64,000 bases of DNA from Streptomyces griseoloalbus (GCA_014650015.1 BMUD01000001.1:352197-416196), one strand, 5' to 3'; shown: positions 24,290-33,054, counted from the first letter of the stretch. Numbers and translations are program-made. Notes: generated from the sequence alone by a model not told the origin.

Positions 24290-25657
24290 TCAGGTGTACC
24301 GCAGTTCCGCCGGGCGGATCGTGCGGCGCAGCAGGGGCAGGGCGGTGGCCGCGGCCAGCAGGCAGGCCGCGTAGACGGCCGGGGGCACCAGCAGCGACGT
24401 CCACGGCAGCGACCAGCCGCCGCCGTCGGCGAACAGGGCGTACCCGAAGCCGATCGTCGCGCCCCCGGCACCCGAGAGCAGCACCGCCGGCGCCAGCGGC
24501 AGGGCCGTCTCCAGCAGCAGCGCCCGCCCGAGCACCGTGCGCGGCACGCCGGCGGCGGCCTGCGCGGCCAGGCCCCGGCGGCGGGTGGCCAGCGACTCGG
24601 CGGTGCCGACCGCGAGACCGGACAGGGTGATCGCGAGGGCGAGCGCGAGGGCGACGGCCGTCAGATCGAGGCCGGTGGTGTAGAAGGACTGGTTCTCCGA
24701 CAGGTGCCTCGGTGAGTCCAGCACCTCCAGGAGCATCTGCCGCACGCCCACGAAGCCGGTGCCCACGACCGTCACGAGCAGGACCGCCGCGTGCGTCCGC
24801 GCCGCCGCCCACGGATCGTCGCGCAGCCGTTCCGCCGCGATCAGCGTGGACGCCGAGCGTGCCCGGGCCGCGATCACCCGCCCGGTCAGCCTCGCCGCGG
24901 CCCCCGAGAGCCAGATCGCTCCCGCGCCGACCGCCATGACCGCGCCCAGCACCATCAGCGGCGGCGGCGGGCCGGGCCGGTACGGCGCGCCCGAGGACGT
25001 GGCGGCCACCGCGAGCAGCGCGGCCACCGTCAGCAGCAGCATGCCCGCCACGAACAGCAGTCCCGGCCCCCGTCCCGTGCGCGGGCCCGAGCGCCGCACC
25101 CAGCCGAGCGGGGAGGTCACCACCCGGCGCAGCGCCAGCGCGCCCGCCGCCGCGCCGAGCCCCGGCACGCCGACGGCGATCAGGGCGAGGCCGGTCCAGG
25201 CCGGCGCGGTCGGGTGGTCCCACAGGCGCAGCAGGAGCAGCACCGAGAAGACCGTGGCGACCGCCGAACCGAGCAGACAGGCCAGCCCGGTCTCCAGCGC
25301 GGCGATCCGCCGCACCTGCCAGGGCGTCGCCCCGGCCAGCCGCAGCACGGCCAGCCGCCGGTCACGGTGGACGGCGCCGATGCGGGCGCACTGCCCGAGG
25401 AAACCGAGGACCGGCACCAGCAGGAGCAGCAGGCTGACGATCACGCCCGCGCGTGTGCCCGGCTGGTTCAGCAGGCCCGCGCCGACGGACACCTGGTACC
25501 TGCCGCGCAGGGTGGCCAGGCTGACGGCCGCCAGCATGAGCCCGGTCGCGAGCGCCGCTCCGGTCGCGGTGAGCGTGATCCGCCACCACTCCCGCCGGTC
25601 GGAACCGCGGGTGAGCTGCCAGGCCAGGCGCAGATCGGAGTGCAGGGTCGTCGTCAT
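24290..25657 (-). CDS. FtsX-like ABC transporter permease
   Basis: A 455-residue membrane subunit, third gene of the padR-ATPase-permease operon. Helices lie at about residues 30-50, 78-90, 122-145, 153-175, 200-220, 235-252, 290-310, 335-355, 385-410 and 420-445. DRRLAVLRLAGATPWQVRRI and TRRRGLAAQAAAGVPRTVLG are the two cytoplasmic FtsX-type coupling loops. With the ATPase it would form an exporter for a drug, lipid or peptide; substrate unknown. The ATG at 25657 overlaps the ATPase stop (ATGA), so the two are translationally coupled. The gene is followed by the hairpin at 24251-24284. Confidence 0.87.
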   Translation of the reverse strand: MTTTLHSDLRLAWQLTRGSDRREWWRITLTATGAALATGLMLAAVSLATLRGRYQVSVGAGLLNQPGTRAGVIVSLLLLLVPVLGFLGQCARIGAVHRDRRLAVLRLAGATPWQVRRIAALETGLACLLGSAVATVFSVLLLLRLWDHPTAPAWTGLALIAVGVPGLGAAAGALALRRVVTSPLGWVRRSGPRTGRGPGLLFVAGMLLLTVAALLAVAATSSGAPYRPGPPPPLMVLGAVMAVGAGAIWLSGAAARLTGRVIAARARSASTLIAAERLRDDPWAAARTHAAVLLVTVVGTGFVGVRQMLLEVLDSPRHLSENQSFYTTGLDLTAVALALALAITLSGLAVGTAESLATRRRGLAAQAAAGVPRTVLGRALLLETALPLAPAVLLSGAGGATIGFGYALFADGGGWSLPWTSLLVPPAVYAACLLAAATALPLLRRTIRPAELRYT

Positions 25658-26352
25658 GCCGTCACCCCCAGCGGCGCCACGGCACCGTCCCGCAGCTGCA
25701 CTTCACGGTCCGCGTACGCCGCCACCTGCGCGTCGTGCGTGATCAGCAGCACCGCCGTGCCGGCCTCGCGGGCCGTGTGCACCAGGGCCGTCATCACCTG
25801 CTCGCTCGCCAGCGAGTCCAGCGCGCCGGTCGGCTCGTCCGCGAAGACCACCTTCGGTCCGGTGACCAGGGCACGCGCCAGCGCGGCCCGCTGCGCCTGG
25901 CCGCCGCTCATCTCGCCGGGCCGCAGCTCCGCCTGCCCGCGCACCCCGAACCGCTCCAGCCACTCCCCGGCCGCCGACCGTGCCCTGCCCCGGTCGGTGC
26001 CGGCCAGCATCAGCGGCAGCGCCACGTTGTCGAGCACGGTCAGCTCCGGGATCAGCTGGCCGAACTGGAACACCACCCCGAAGTCGGTGCGGCGCAGCTC
26101 GCTCAGCCGCTTCTCCGGCAGCTCCTCCAGCCGCAGACCGGCGTACGTCACCGACCCCGCGTCCGGGCGGACGATGCCGGACAGGCAGTGCACCAGCGTC
26201 GACTTGCCGCTGCCGCTGGCGCCGGTCACCGCGAGGATCTCCCCGGCGCGCAGGTCGACCGAGGCGCCGCGCAGCGCCTCGGTCCGGCCGTGCGCCTTGA
26301 CCAGTCCGCGGCCCGCGAGCAGCGGTCCCGCCGTGTTGTCCCCGATGCTCAT
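25654..26352 (-). CDS. ABC transporter ATPase (MacB/LolD type)
   Basis: A 232-residue nucleotide-binding subunit. Walker A is GASGSGKST (residues 44-52), Q-loop VVFQFGQL (Gln96), signature MSGGQAQR (148-155), Walker B VVFADEPTGALDS, and H-loop LLITHDAQV. PTGALDS and the preceding sequence place it in the MacB/LolD/FtsE subfamily that pairs with FtsX-type permeases, consistent with the next gene. The ATG at 26352 overlaps the padR stop by ATGA. Expression should follow the PadR regulator that heads the operon. Confidence 0.93.
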   Translation of the reverse strand: MSIGDNTAGPLLAGRGLVKAHGRTEALRGASVDLRAGEILAVTGASGSGKSTLVHCLSGIVRPDAGSVTYAGLRLEELPEKRLSELRRTDFGVVFQFGQLIPELTVLDNVALPLMLAGTDRGRARSAAGEWLERFGVRGQAELRPGEMSGGQAQRAALARALVTGPKVVFADEPTGALDSLASEQVMTALVHTAREAGTAVLLITHDAQVAAYADREVQLRDGAVAPLGVTA

Positions 26353-26891
26353 GCTGTGTCGACCTCCGCGGTCAGGGTGGTGAGCCGGGCCGCCGTCGTC
26401 GTCATCCAACGGAGGTCGGCGTCCAAATGGTTGAGGGCGAAGTCCGCCGAGAGCACGGTCGCCAGGTCCGCGCCCTTCGCCGCCTTCACCGTGGTGAGCT
26501 CCCGCATCCGCTCCATGTGGGCGGTGCGCTGGGCGCGCAGATAGGCGGCCGGGTCGCCGCCGGACAGGATCGACACCACGACCTTGGCGAAGATCTCGTT
26601 CGTCACGAACGGCGCGGGCGGGGCGATCTCCCCGGCCCAGCGGGACAGCTCGGCCGCCCCGCCGTCCGTGGCGCGGTACGTCGTCCGCTCCGGGCCGCCG
26701 TCCGAGTCGGTGCCCTCGACCTCGGCCAGTCCGTCCCGGACCAGGCGTTGGAGGGTCGTGTAGACCTGCCCGTAGGCCAGCGGGCGGGCCTGGGGGAAGC
26801 GTTCGTCGTGGCGTCGCTTGAGGTCGTAGCCATGGCTCGGCCCCGAGGCGAGCAGGCCCAGCAGGATGTGGCGGGTGCTCATGAACGCCAT
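26349..26891 (-). CDS. PadR-family transcriptional regulator
   Basis: A 180-residue PadR regulator: N-terminal winged helix STRHILLGLLASGPSHGYDL...YTTLQRLVRDGLAEVEG (residues 5-60) and a C-terminal helical dimerisation domain. It probably represses the following ATPase-permease pair until an inducer, often the exported drug, binds. ATG at 26891 (MAFMSTRH) or 26882 are both possible; neither has a Shine-Dalgarno sequence, so the message may be leaderless. The palindrome at 26893-26907 ends two bases upstream of the ATG and is the likely autoregulatory operator. The stop overlaps the ATPase start. Confidence 0.88.
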   Translation of the reverse strand: MAFMSTRHILLGLLASGPSHGYDLKRRHDERFPQARPLAYGQVYTTLQRLVRDGLAEVEGTDSDGGPERTTYRATDGGAAELSRWAGEIAPPAPFVTNEIFAKVVVSILSGGDPAAYLRAQRTAHMERMRELTTVKAAKGADLATVLSADFALNHLDADLRWMTTTAARLTTLTAEVDTA

Positions 26892-26892
26892 T

Positions 26893-26916
26893 ATGTACTG
26901 AGTACATGTACTGAGT
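26893..26916 (-). promoter_or_regulatory. PadR operator: ATGTAC-n3-GTACAT palindrome with second half-site
   Basis: ATGTAC-tga-GTACAT is a perfect dyad at 26893-26907; the ACTCAGTACAT half occurs twice in direct repeat on the minus strand. ATGTAC/GTACAT arms are the classic PadR recognition sequence. The site overlaps the position where the start of transcription should be. Confidence 0.7.
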
Positions 26917-26962
26917 GAATAGTAGCCGCCGAAAAGATCCACAAAGGAGTTCCAAGGGACGC

Positions 26963-29848
26963 TCAGTCCGCGACCGCGTACGCCTCCACCGACCACAGGG
27001 AGTAGCCGTACCGGGTGGCCCGCTTCTCGCCCTGGACGCGGAGGTGGCGGACGTCCCGCTCGTCCATGCGGACCGTCTCCCGCCCGCCCCGGCCGTCCGG
27101 GACGGTCGCCGCGGTGCGCCAGGTGCGGCCGTCCGCCGAGACCTCCACGCGGTACGCCGACGGGTACGCCTCCTGCCAGTGCAGCGCGACCTTCCCCAGC
27201 CGCACCGGGCGCTCCAGGTCGACCTGCCACCAGGCGTCGTCGTCGACCGGGGACGACCAGCGCGTGTCCGGGTCGCCGTCGTTCGCCGCCGAGGCCCGGA
27301 AGTCGGGCGTCTCGTCGGCCGAGGAGCCCGCCCGGCCGCCGCGGGCCAGATCGGGACCCGCGGTGCGCGGAACGGCGTGCACCGTCAGCGTGCGGGTCAC
27401 CCCGCCGAAGCCGAGCCGGACGTCGTACGACCGGGCCGGCGTGCCCCGTTCCACCGTCACCTCGACCGGTACCTCCACCGGCGTCCCGCGCGGAACGGTC
27501 AGCTCCTCCTTCGGCACCCGGACCGCAAGGCCCTTGGGCGCCCTCACGGTCAGCCTGCCGCGCACCTCGTCGGGGCGCAGCGAGCCGAGGGTGACCGTCA
27601 GCCGCCGGGTGGCGCCGATGTCGGCGTCCGTGCGGTCGTCCGGCAGTTCCAGGGAGGCGGCGGGCGCGTCCGCGAACCACGGGACCAGGTGCCGGACCCG
27701 GGCGGGGTCGGCGCCGGTGACCCGGACCGCGTCGGCCGGCGCGCCGCCGGCCGGCAGCTCGGTGGCGCCCGACGCGGACAGCACGCCGAGGCGCCGCCAC
27801 CCCTGGCCCGCCGAGCGGACCTCCACGGCGCCCCGCGTGCCGGGCTCGGTGAGCACCGTCACGGCGTGCAGCGCGCGGGCGCGCGGGAGGCGGAACGTAC
27901 GGTCGTCGCCGGGGCGGGCGGGCGGCTCCTGGCCGATGCCCGCCCAGCTCTCGTACGCCCTGAGGGCCCGGCTCAGGAACGGGTCCAGCACGCCCTTGCC
28001 GACCGTCACCCGCGCGGACTCCAGCCCGGCCCGCTGCTCGCCCAGCCTCCGGTACGCCGTCCAGGCGGCGCCCGCGTCCCCGGTGCGCTGGGCGTCCAGC
28101 ATGTCCAGGGCCGTCGTACCGGCGTCGCCGTAGCGGGCCAGCCGTTCGTTCCAGGGGGCGACCTCGGTGGCGCGGGCGGTGCCGGACAGGCGCTCCGGCA
28201 GTTCGCGCAGGACCGTGAAGGCCGCGCGCAGCCGCCCTGCCGCCGCGCCCTCGATGGTGCCGCGGGAGGCCGCCCGGGCCCGGGTCCGCCAGAACTCCTC
28301 CATCAGCGGACGCAGGTACGCCGACTCCTCGCCGCCCAGTACGGAGGACGCGTCGTTCCCGGCGAGCGCGGTCAGGGCCTCCCGGCGCCGGGCGTCACCG
28401 CCGGCGAGGTCGGCGATCGCGGCCCGCCAGGACTCCTGGGGGCGGTAGTCGCGCGGGTTCCAGGCGAAGTCGGCGGCGGTGAAGAGGGGGATGCGGGACG
28501 CCTCCGGCTGTTCCATCGCGTTGGCCAGCAGTCCGGCCGAACCGGCGGCCACGGCCGGCTCCCGGCCCTGGTAGGGGCCGAGGAAGATCCGGCCGGGGGC
28601 GTAGTCGTTCACCGGGTAGTTGTCCATGGTCACCAGCGGATGCCCGAACACCTGCCGCGCCTCGGCCAGTTCGCGGCCCGTGATGGTGCGCGGCACCACT
28701 CCGACCCCGGTCCACGCCACCTCGACGCCCGCGTCCAGGGCGTGGGAGAGGGCCCGCCGGTACGCGGTCGAGCCGTCCTCGTAGTACTCGGTGGGCATCA
28801 GGGACAGGGCCGCCGTACCGGAGTGACGTTCCGCCAGGTGCCGGGCCACCGCGTTCACCACCCGTGCCTGGGCGCGGGCGGCGGCCTCGGGGCCCGACCC
28901 GAACCGGTCGGCGTCCGCCCCGCAGTGCCACTCGCTGTAGCTGACGTCCTGGAACTGGAGCTGGAAGGCGCGGAAGCCCAGCGCCCACATCGCGTCCAGC
29001 TTGCGGGTCAGCGCGCGCAGATCGTCGTCCGAGGCGAAGCACATCGCCTGGCCCGGCGCCACCGCCCAGCCGAGGGTGACGTGGTTGCGCCGGGCCCGCT
29101 CGGCCAGCTCCCGGAACTCCGCGCGCCGCTCGGCCGGGTACGGCTCCCGCCAGCGGGCCTGCCGGTGGAGGTCGTCGCCGGGCGCGTAGAGGTACCGGTT
29201 CTGCTTGGTGCGGCCCATGAAGTCCAGCTGGGCGAGCCGCTGCCCGTGCGTCCACGGGGTGCCGTAGAAGCCCTCGGTGATGCCGCGCACGGCGGTGCCC
29301 GGCCAGTCGCGTACGAGGGCGGCGGTGAGGCGGCCGTCCGGCCGCAGGAGCTGCCGCAGCGTCTGCACGGCGTGGAACAGGCCGTCGCCGTCCGCGCCGG
29401 TGAGGGAGACGGCGTCCCCGCCGGTGGTCAGAGTGTAGCCGCCGGCCGGAAGGGCGCGCCGGGGGTCGCCGGAGGCGCGTTCCGCACCCACGCGCACCAC
29501 GAGCGCCCCCTCGGGCACCGGTGCGCCGGGGGCGGTGAACCGGCGCGCCCCGGCCTGGCGCAGCAGCGCCCGCAGCGCGTCGAGGGTGTACGGGTCGGCC
29601 GTCGCGTCCGCGATCAGCGTGACCTCGGCGGTCACCTCGACCGGGGCGCCGTTCGCGCGCAGGGAATGGGGGCGCGGCCACACGGAGAGCGCCGCCGCCT
29701 CGGCGGCGTCGGAAGCGGGGGACGCGGTCGTCCCGGGCACGGGCGGCGCCGCCACGGCGGAGGGCATGGAGCCCAGGGTCCCCGCGAGGACCGCGAAAGC
29801 GAGGGCCGCCCTCCTGGCGGTCGCCGTCCTCCCACCCCGCAGCTGCAC
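26963..29848 (-). CDS. Secreted GH84-like beta-N-acetylglucosaminidase with C-terminal F5/8C domain
   Basis: A 961-residue exported glycosidase. Signal peptide at 1-34 (RRAALAFAVLAGTLGSMPSA, cleavage near AVAA). N-terminal GH20/84-type beta domain at about 50-180 (SVWPRPHSLRANG; HAVQTLRQLL), catalytic TIM barrel at about 185-480 (VRGITEGFYGTPWTHGQRL, YLYAPGDDLHR), linker helices, and a C-terminal F5/8-type (CBM32) domain at about 820-960 (NDGDPDTRWSS, WWQVDLERPVRLGKV). Known GH84 enzymes carry adjacent Asp-Asp catalytic residues; here the aligned site reads QFQDVSYSEW (Gln300-Asp301), so the first Asp seems replaced. Substrates of the family are terminal GlcNAc residues on glycans. GTG at 29848 has a GAGGAGG site. 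The gene is read leftward toward padR, 71 bases away. Confidence 0.85.
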   Translation of the reverse strand: MQLRGGRTATARRAALAFAVLAGTLGSMPSAVAAPPVPGTTASPASDAAEAAALSVWPRPHSLRANGAPVEVTAEVTLIADATADPYTLDALRALLRQAGARRFTAPGAPVPEGALVVRVGAERASGDPRRALPAGGYTLTTGGDAVSLTGADGDGLFHAVQTLRQLLRPDGRLTAALVRDWPGTAVRGITEGFYGTPWTHGQRLAQLDFMGRTKQNRYLYAPGDDLHRQARWREPYPAERRAEFRELAERARRNHVTLGWAVAPGQAMCFASDDDLRALTRKLDAMWALGFRAFQLQFQDVSYSEWHCGADADRFGSGPEAAARAQARVVNAVARHLAERHSGTAALSLMPTEYYEDGSTAYRRALSHALDAGVEVAWTGVGVVPRTITGRELAEARQVFGHPLVTMDNYPVNDYAPGRIFLGPYQGREPAVAAGSAGLLANAMEQPEASRIPLFTAADFAWNPRDYRPQESWRAAIADLAGGDARRREALTALAGNDASSVLGGEESAYLRPLMEEFWRTRARAASRGTIEGAAAGRLRAAFTVLRELPERLSGTARATEVAPWNERLARYGDAGTTALDMLDAQRTGDAGAAWTAYRRLGEQRAGLESARVTVGKGVLDPFLSRALRAYESWAGIGQEPPARPGDDRTFRLPRARALHAVTVLTEPGTRGAVEVRSAGQGWRRLGVLSASGATELPAGGAPADAVRVTGADPARVRHLVPWFADAPAASLELPDDRTDADIGATRRLTVTLGSLRPDEVRGRLTVRAPKGLAVRVPKEELTVPRGTPVEVPVEVTVERGTPARSYDVRLGFGGVTRTLTVHAVPRTAGPDLARGGRAGSSADETPDFRASAANDGDPDTRWSSPVDDDAWWQVDLERPVRLGKVALHWQEAYPSAYRVEVSADGRTWRTAATVPDGRGGRETVRMDERDVRHLRVQGEKRATRYGYSLWSVEAYAVAD

Positions 29849-30120
29849 CGGGCCTCCTCGTTGCTCGACGGACCTCGCCCGGTGGCGATGGCCGTGTCCA
29901 TTCCGTTACCGAGAAGCCATGAGCCCACCATTTATGCGGTGAACGTGTCAATGAGGGTGGCCGCTGTGGCGTATTTGTCCCACTGTGGAGGGAGGGGGCG
30001 AGGAGAAAATGTGACCAGGAGCACGTTGTGCGGCTTTGTGCGTCTGCCCGCGCGCCCGCTGGGTAGGGCTGCGGGATAACCCGCACGACCACTTCGCACG
30101 ACCACCCGCACGACCGCCGT
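29849..30120. other. Divergent promoter region of glycosidase and malQ operons
   Basis: About 270 bases, AT-richer than the flanks (around 29920-30040), should hold the promoters of the leftward glycosidase gene and the rightward malQ unit. No named operator was recognised. With the adjoining repeats the gene-free stretch extends to 30231. Confidence 0.55.
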
Positions 30121-30195
30121 ACCCGATCACCCGCACGATCACCGCACCCGATCACCCGCACGATCACCGCACCCGATCACCCGCACGACCGCCGC
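30121..30195. repeat. Three tandem copies of a 25-base unit
   Basis: ACCCGATCACCCGCACGATC-accgc is repeated at 30121-30145 and 30146-30170, with a slightly diverged third copy at 30171-30195; degenerate partial copies (CCCGCACGACC) continue leftward to about 30080. The array sits 36 bases before the start of the small gene ahead of malQ and would be part of its leader or promoter. Confidence 0.85.
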
Positions 30196-30231
30196 ATGAC
30201 CCGCGAGGCCGTGCTCGACGAGAGGCCATCC

Positions 30232-30507
30232 GTGACCGCACCGGCATACGTCCCTTCCCCGGCCCTGTCCAAACCCGCGGCGGACCCGTCCGCCGACGAC
30301 CTCCACTTCTGTGTCTTCAGCGCCGAGGGCCCCTGCACCGAGGTCCCGCTGACCAGCGAACCCCCGCTGCCCGACGCCGAACCCCTCACCAGCGAGCCGC
30401 CGCTCGCCGACGCCGCCCCCCTGACCAGCGAGTCCGACGCCTTCACGGACTCCTCGGACTCCTCCGGACTCGACTCCTTCCCGGCCCAGTACCGCCCGGA
30501 GCCCTAA
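30232..30507 (+). CDS. Small acidic repeat protein coupled to malQ
   Basis: A 91-residue protein not recognised. The GTG at 30232 has GAGAGG six bases upstream and is preferred to the ATG at 30196, which has none. The protein has no signal peptide or helix; it contains the pair FCVFSAEGPCTEV and then a 12-residue repeat, PLTSEPPLPDAE, PLTSEPPLADAA, PLTSES, and an acidic Ser/Asp-rich tail. Its TAA is one base before the GTG of malQ, so the two are translationally coupled. Composition suggests a disordered protein. It could be a real regulatory or structural peptide, or a leader frame that simply promotes malQ translation. Confidence 0.55.
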   Translation: MTAPAYVPSPALSKPAADPSADDLHFCVFSAEGPCTEVPLTSEPPLPDAEPLTSEPPLADAAPLTSESDAFTDSSDSSGLDSFPAQYRPEP

Positions 30508-30508
30508 G

Positions 30509-32584
30509 GTGACCGCGCCACGGCCGGCCGAGCCCCCTTCCGAGGAGTTGTCCCGGCTCGCCGCCCTGCACGGCGTCGCCACCTCCTACAACCCCTCCCC
30601 GGACCGCACGGTCGCGGCCTCGTCCGTAGCCGTCACCCGCGCGCTGGCCGCCCTCGGCGTGGACGCGGCCACCCCGCAGGCCGTCCGCGCCGCCCTTACC
30701 GCCCGCGAACGGGACGTCGGCGAGCGGCTGCTGCCCCCCACCGTCGTCGGCTGGGACACCCGTGTCCCCGCCGCGCTCACCGCGCTCCCCGAGGGCACCC
30801 GGCTCGACGTGCGCACCGAACAGGGCGAGACCCGCGCGTCCGCCGAGCACCTCCCGCCCGGGGTGCACGACGTCACCGCCACCGCCCCCGACGGCCGCAC
30901 CGCGCACACCCACCTGATCGTCGCCCCGCCCAGGCTGCCCGCACCCCCCGGACGCTCCCACGGGCTCCTGGTCCAGCTCTACTCCCTGCTCTCCCGCCGC
31001 TCCTGGGGCATGGGCGACCTCGCCGACCTCGGCGAACTGGCCGGCTGGGCCGGACGCACCCTCGGCGCCGGATTCGTCCAGGTCAACCCCCTGCACGCGG
31101 CCGTCCCCGGCCCCCCGACCGACCCCTCCCCCTACCGCCCCTCCTCCCGCCGCTTCCCCGACCCCGTCCACCTGCGCGTCGAGGACGTCCCGGAGTTCGC
31201 GTACGTCGAGGACCGCGACCGCGTCCGCGCCCTGCTGGAGCGGGCCGGCCGGCTGCGCGAGGCGGTCCTGGGCAAGGGCGCGCTGATCGACCGGGACGCC
31301 GTGTGGGAGGCCAAGCGGGAGGCGCTGGAACTGGTGCACGAGGTCCCGCTCGGACCCGGCCGCCGCGCCGCCTACGGCGACTTCCTCGCCGCTCAGGGCC
31401 AGGCCCTGGAGGACCACGCCACCTGGTACGCGCTCGCCGAGATCCACGGGCCCGACTGGCACCACTGGCCCCCCGCACTGCGCGACCCGCGCTCACCCCA
31501 GACCGCCCGCGCCCGGCGCGAGCTGACGCACCGCGTCGACTTCCACTCCCGGCTCGTCTGGCTCACCGACGCCCAGCTCACCGCCGCCCAGCGCGCCGCG
31601 CGCGACGCCGGGATGGCGGTCGGGATCGTCCACGACCTCGCCGTCGGCGTCCACCCCGCCGGCGCCGACGCCTGGGCGCAGCAGCACTACTTCGCGGCCG
31701 GCATGTCCGTCGGCGCGCCCCCGGACGCCTTCAACGCGCGCGGCCAGGACTGGGGCCTGCCGCCCTGGCGCCCCGACCGGCTCGCCGACTCCGGATACGC
31801 CCCCTTCCGCGCCCTGCTCCAGGCCCTGTTCCGGTACGCGGGCGCCCTGCGCATCGACCACGTCATGGGCCTTTTCCGGCTCTGGTGGGTCCCCGAGGGC
31901 CACCCGCCCACCGAGGGCACCTACATCCGCTACGACGCCGAGGCCATGCTCGCCGTACTCGTCCTGGAGGCCTCCCGGGCCGGGGCGGTCGTGATCGGCG
32001 AGGATCTCGGGACCGTCGAGCCCGGAGTGCGCGAGGCGCTGCGCGAGCGCGGCGTGTACGGCACCTCGGTGCTGTGGTTCGAACGGGACTGGGAGGGCGA
32101 CCGCCGCCCCCTGCCGCCGGACAGCTGGCGCGCCGACTGCCTGGCCACGGCCACCACCCACGACCTGCCCCCCACCGCCGCCCGCCTCACCGGCGAACAC
32201 GTCGAACTCCGCGACAGCCTCGGCCTGCTCACCCGCCCCCTCGCCGAGGAACGCGCGGAAGCCGCCGCCGACACCGGGGAGTGGCTGGACCTGCTCACCC
32301 GGCTCGGCCTGCTGCCGGGCGCCGCCGGCGGCACGGACACGTCGTCGGAGGAGGCCGAGATCCAGGCCGTCCACCGCTATCTGCTGCGCACCCCCGCCCG
32401 CATGATCGGCGTCTGGCTCCCCGACGGCGTCGGCGACCGGCGCCCGCAGAACCTCCCCGGCACCTGGGACCAGTACCCGAACTGGCGCCTGCCGATCGCG
32501 GACGCGGCGGGCCGGCCGGTGACGCTGGAGGAACTGGCGGCGTCACCGAGACTGCGGGCACTGATGGACGTGCTGCGGCAGTGA
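30509..32584 (+). CDS. malQ: 4-alpha-glucanotransferase (amylomaltase, GH77)
   Basis: A 691-residue cytoplasmic GH77 enzyme that transfers maltosyl/glucan units between maltodextrins. The catalytic triad is visible: nucleophile Asp450 in LRIDHVMGLFRLWWVP, acid/base Glu498 in VIGEDLGTVEPGV, and Asp552 in TATTHDLPPTAA. The N-terminal 150 residues (ELSRLAALHGVATSYNPSPD) form the extra domain of the longer, E. coli-like MalQ. The start GTG at 30509 follows the small gene's stop with one base between. It serves glycogen/maltodextrin metabolism; the rest of the mal genes are not here. The following 167 bases are GC-rich, with no obvious terminator before the next small gene. Confidence 0.94.
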   Translation: MTAPRPAEPPSEELSRLAALHGVATSYNPSPDRTVAASSVAVTRALAALGVDAATPQAVRAALTARERDVGERLLPPTVVGWDTRVPAALTALPEGTRLDVRTEQGETRASAEHLPPGVHDVTATAPDGRTAHTHLIVAPPRLPAPPGRSHGLLVQLYSLLSRRSWGMGDLADLGELAGWAGRTLGAGFVQVNPLHAAVPGPPTDPSPYRPSSRRFPDPVHLRVEDVPEFAYVEDRDRVRALLERAGRLREAVLGKGALIDRDAVWEAKREALELVHEVPLGPGRRAAYGDFLAAQGQALEDHATWYALAEIHGPDWHHWPPALRDPRSPQTARARRELTHRVDFHSRLVWLTDAQLTAAQRAARDAGMAVGIVHDLAVGVHPAGADAWAQQHYFAAGMSVGAPPDAFNARGQDWGLPPWRPDRLADSGYAPFRALLQALFRYAGALRIDHVMGLFRLWWVPEGHPPTEGTYIRYDAEAMLAVLVLEASRAGAVVIGEDLGTVEPGVREALRERGVYGTSVLWFERDWEGDRRPLPPDSWRADCLATATTHDLPPTAARLTGEHVELRDSLGLLTRPLAEERAEAAADTGEWLDLLTRLGLLPGAAGGTDTSSEEAEIQAVHRYLLRTPARMIGVWLPDGVGDRRPQNLPGTWDQYPNWRLPIADAAGRPVTLEELAASPRLRALMDVLRQ

Positions 32585-32738
32585 CGCGGTGCCCGGTGCC
32601 GAGGTGGGCCGGGACGAGCGGCGCGGCCCTGCGCCGGCGGGGTGCCACCGCGCCCACCGGTGCCGTCGCGCGGCACGACTGCCCGCGGACCGTCCCCGCA
32701 TACGGCACCCCGCGCGCGCGGCCCCTCACCGCGTTCGC

Positions 32739-32744
32739 TACTTT
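32739..32744 (+). promoter_or_regulatory. -10 element for a likely leaderless small-protein message
   Basis: TACTTT stands seven bases before the GTG of the 91-residue membrane protein, whose start lacks a usable ribosome site. A transcript starting on the GTG would be leaderless. No clear -35. Confidence 0.35.
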
Positions 32745-32751
32745 GGGGACC

Positions 32752-33027
32752 GTGGACAAGAAGAACGCCCTGCGCGCCGGCGCCCTGGCAGCCGGTACGA
32801 CGCTGATGATGCTGCTCATGTCGTCCCCCGCGCTCGCGCTCACCCGCGACGACGGCGACGACCCCGGCACCGGCCTGAGCGTCATCGAGACGCTGGGCCT
32901 GTATGTCGTGGCCCCGATCGCGCTGTTCGTGGTCATCGCCGCCCTGGTGATGATCGGCGACAAGTCGCACAAGAAGAAGGACACGACCAGCTCCAACATC
33001 AGCACCAGGGCCGAAGCCAAGGCCTGA
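32752..33027 (+). CDS. Small secreted/membrane protein, 91 aa
   Basis: Begins MDKKNALRAG, then a signal-like hydrophobic stretch (ALAAGTTLMMLLMSSPALAL, residues 11-30) with a plausible cleavage site after ALA, a short acidic segment (TRDDGDDPGTG), one helix at about 45-67 (IETLGLYVVAPIALFVVIAA), and a basic cytoplasmic tail KSHKKKDTTSS. It is therefore a type I single-pass membrane protein with a short outside part. No named family was recognised. It is followed at once by a perfect hairpin, so it is monocistronic. Confidence 0.75.
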   Translation: MDKKNALRAGALAAGTTLMMLLMSSPALALTRDDGDDPGTGLSVIETLGLYVVAPIALFVVIAALVMIGDKSHKKKDTTSSNISTRAEAKA

Positions 33028-33036
33028 TCCGGGGCA

Positions 33037-33054
33037 GGCCGCTCGCGAGCGGCC
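33037..33054 (+). terminator. 18-base perfect palindrome hairpin
   Basis: GGCCGCTCG/CGAGCGGCC, ten bases after the stop of the small membrane protein gene, flanked by GGGGCA and CCACGC. No T-tract, as usual in Streptomyces. Confidence 0.65.

Noticed and set aside
30232-30507. Lanthipeptide or RiPP precursor before malQ
   Set aside because: Only two Cys, no leader-core pattern, and no modification enzyme nearby.
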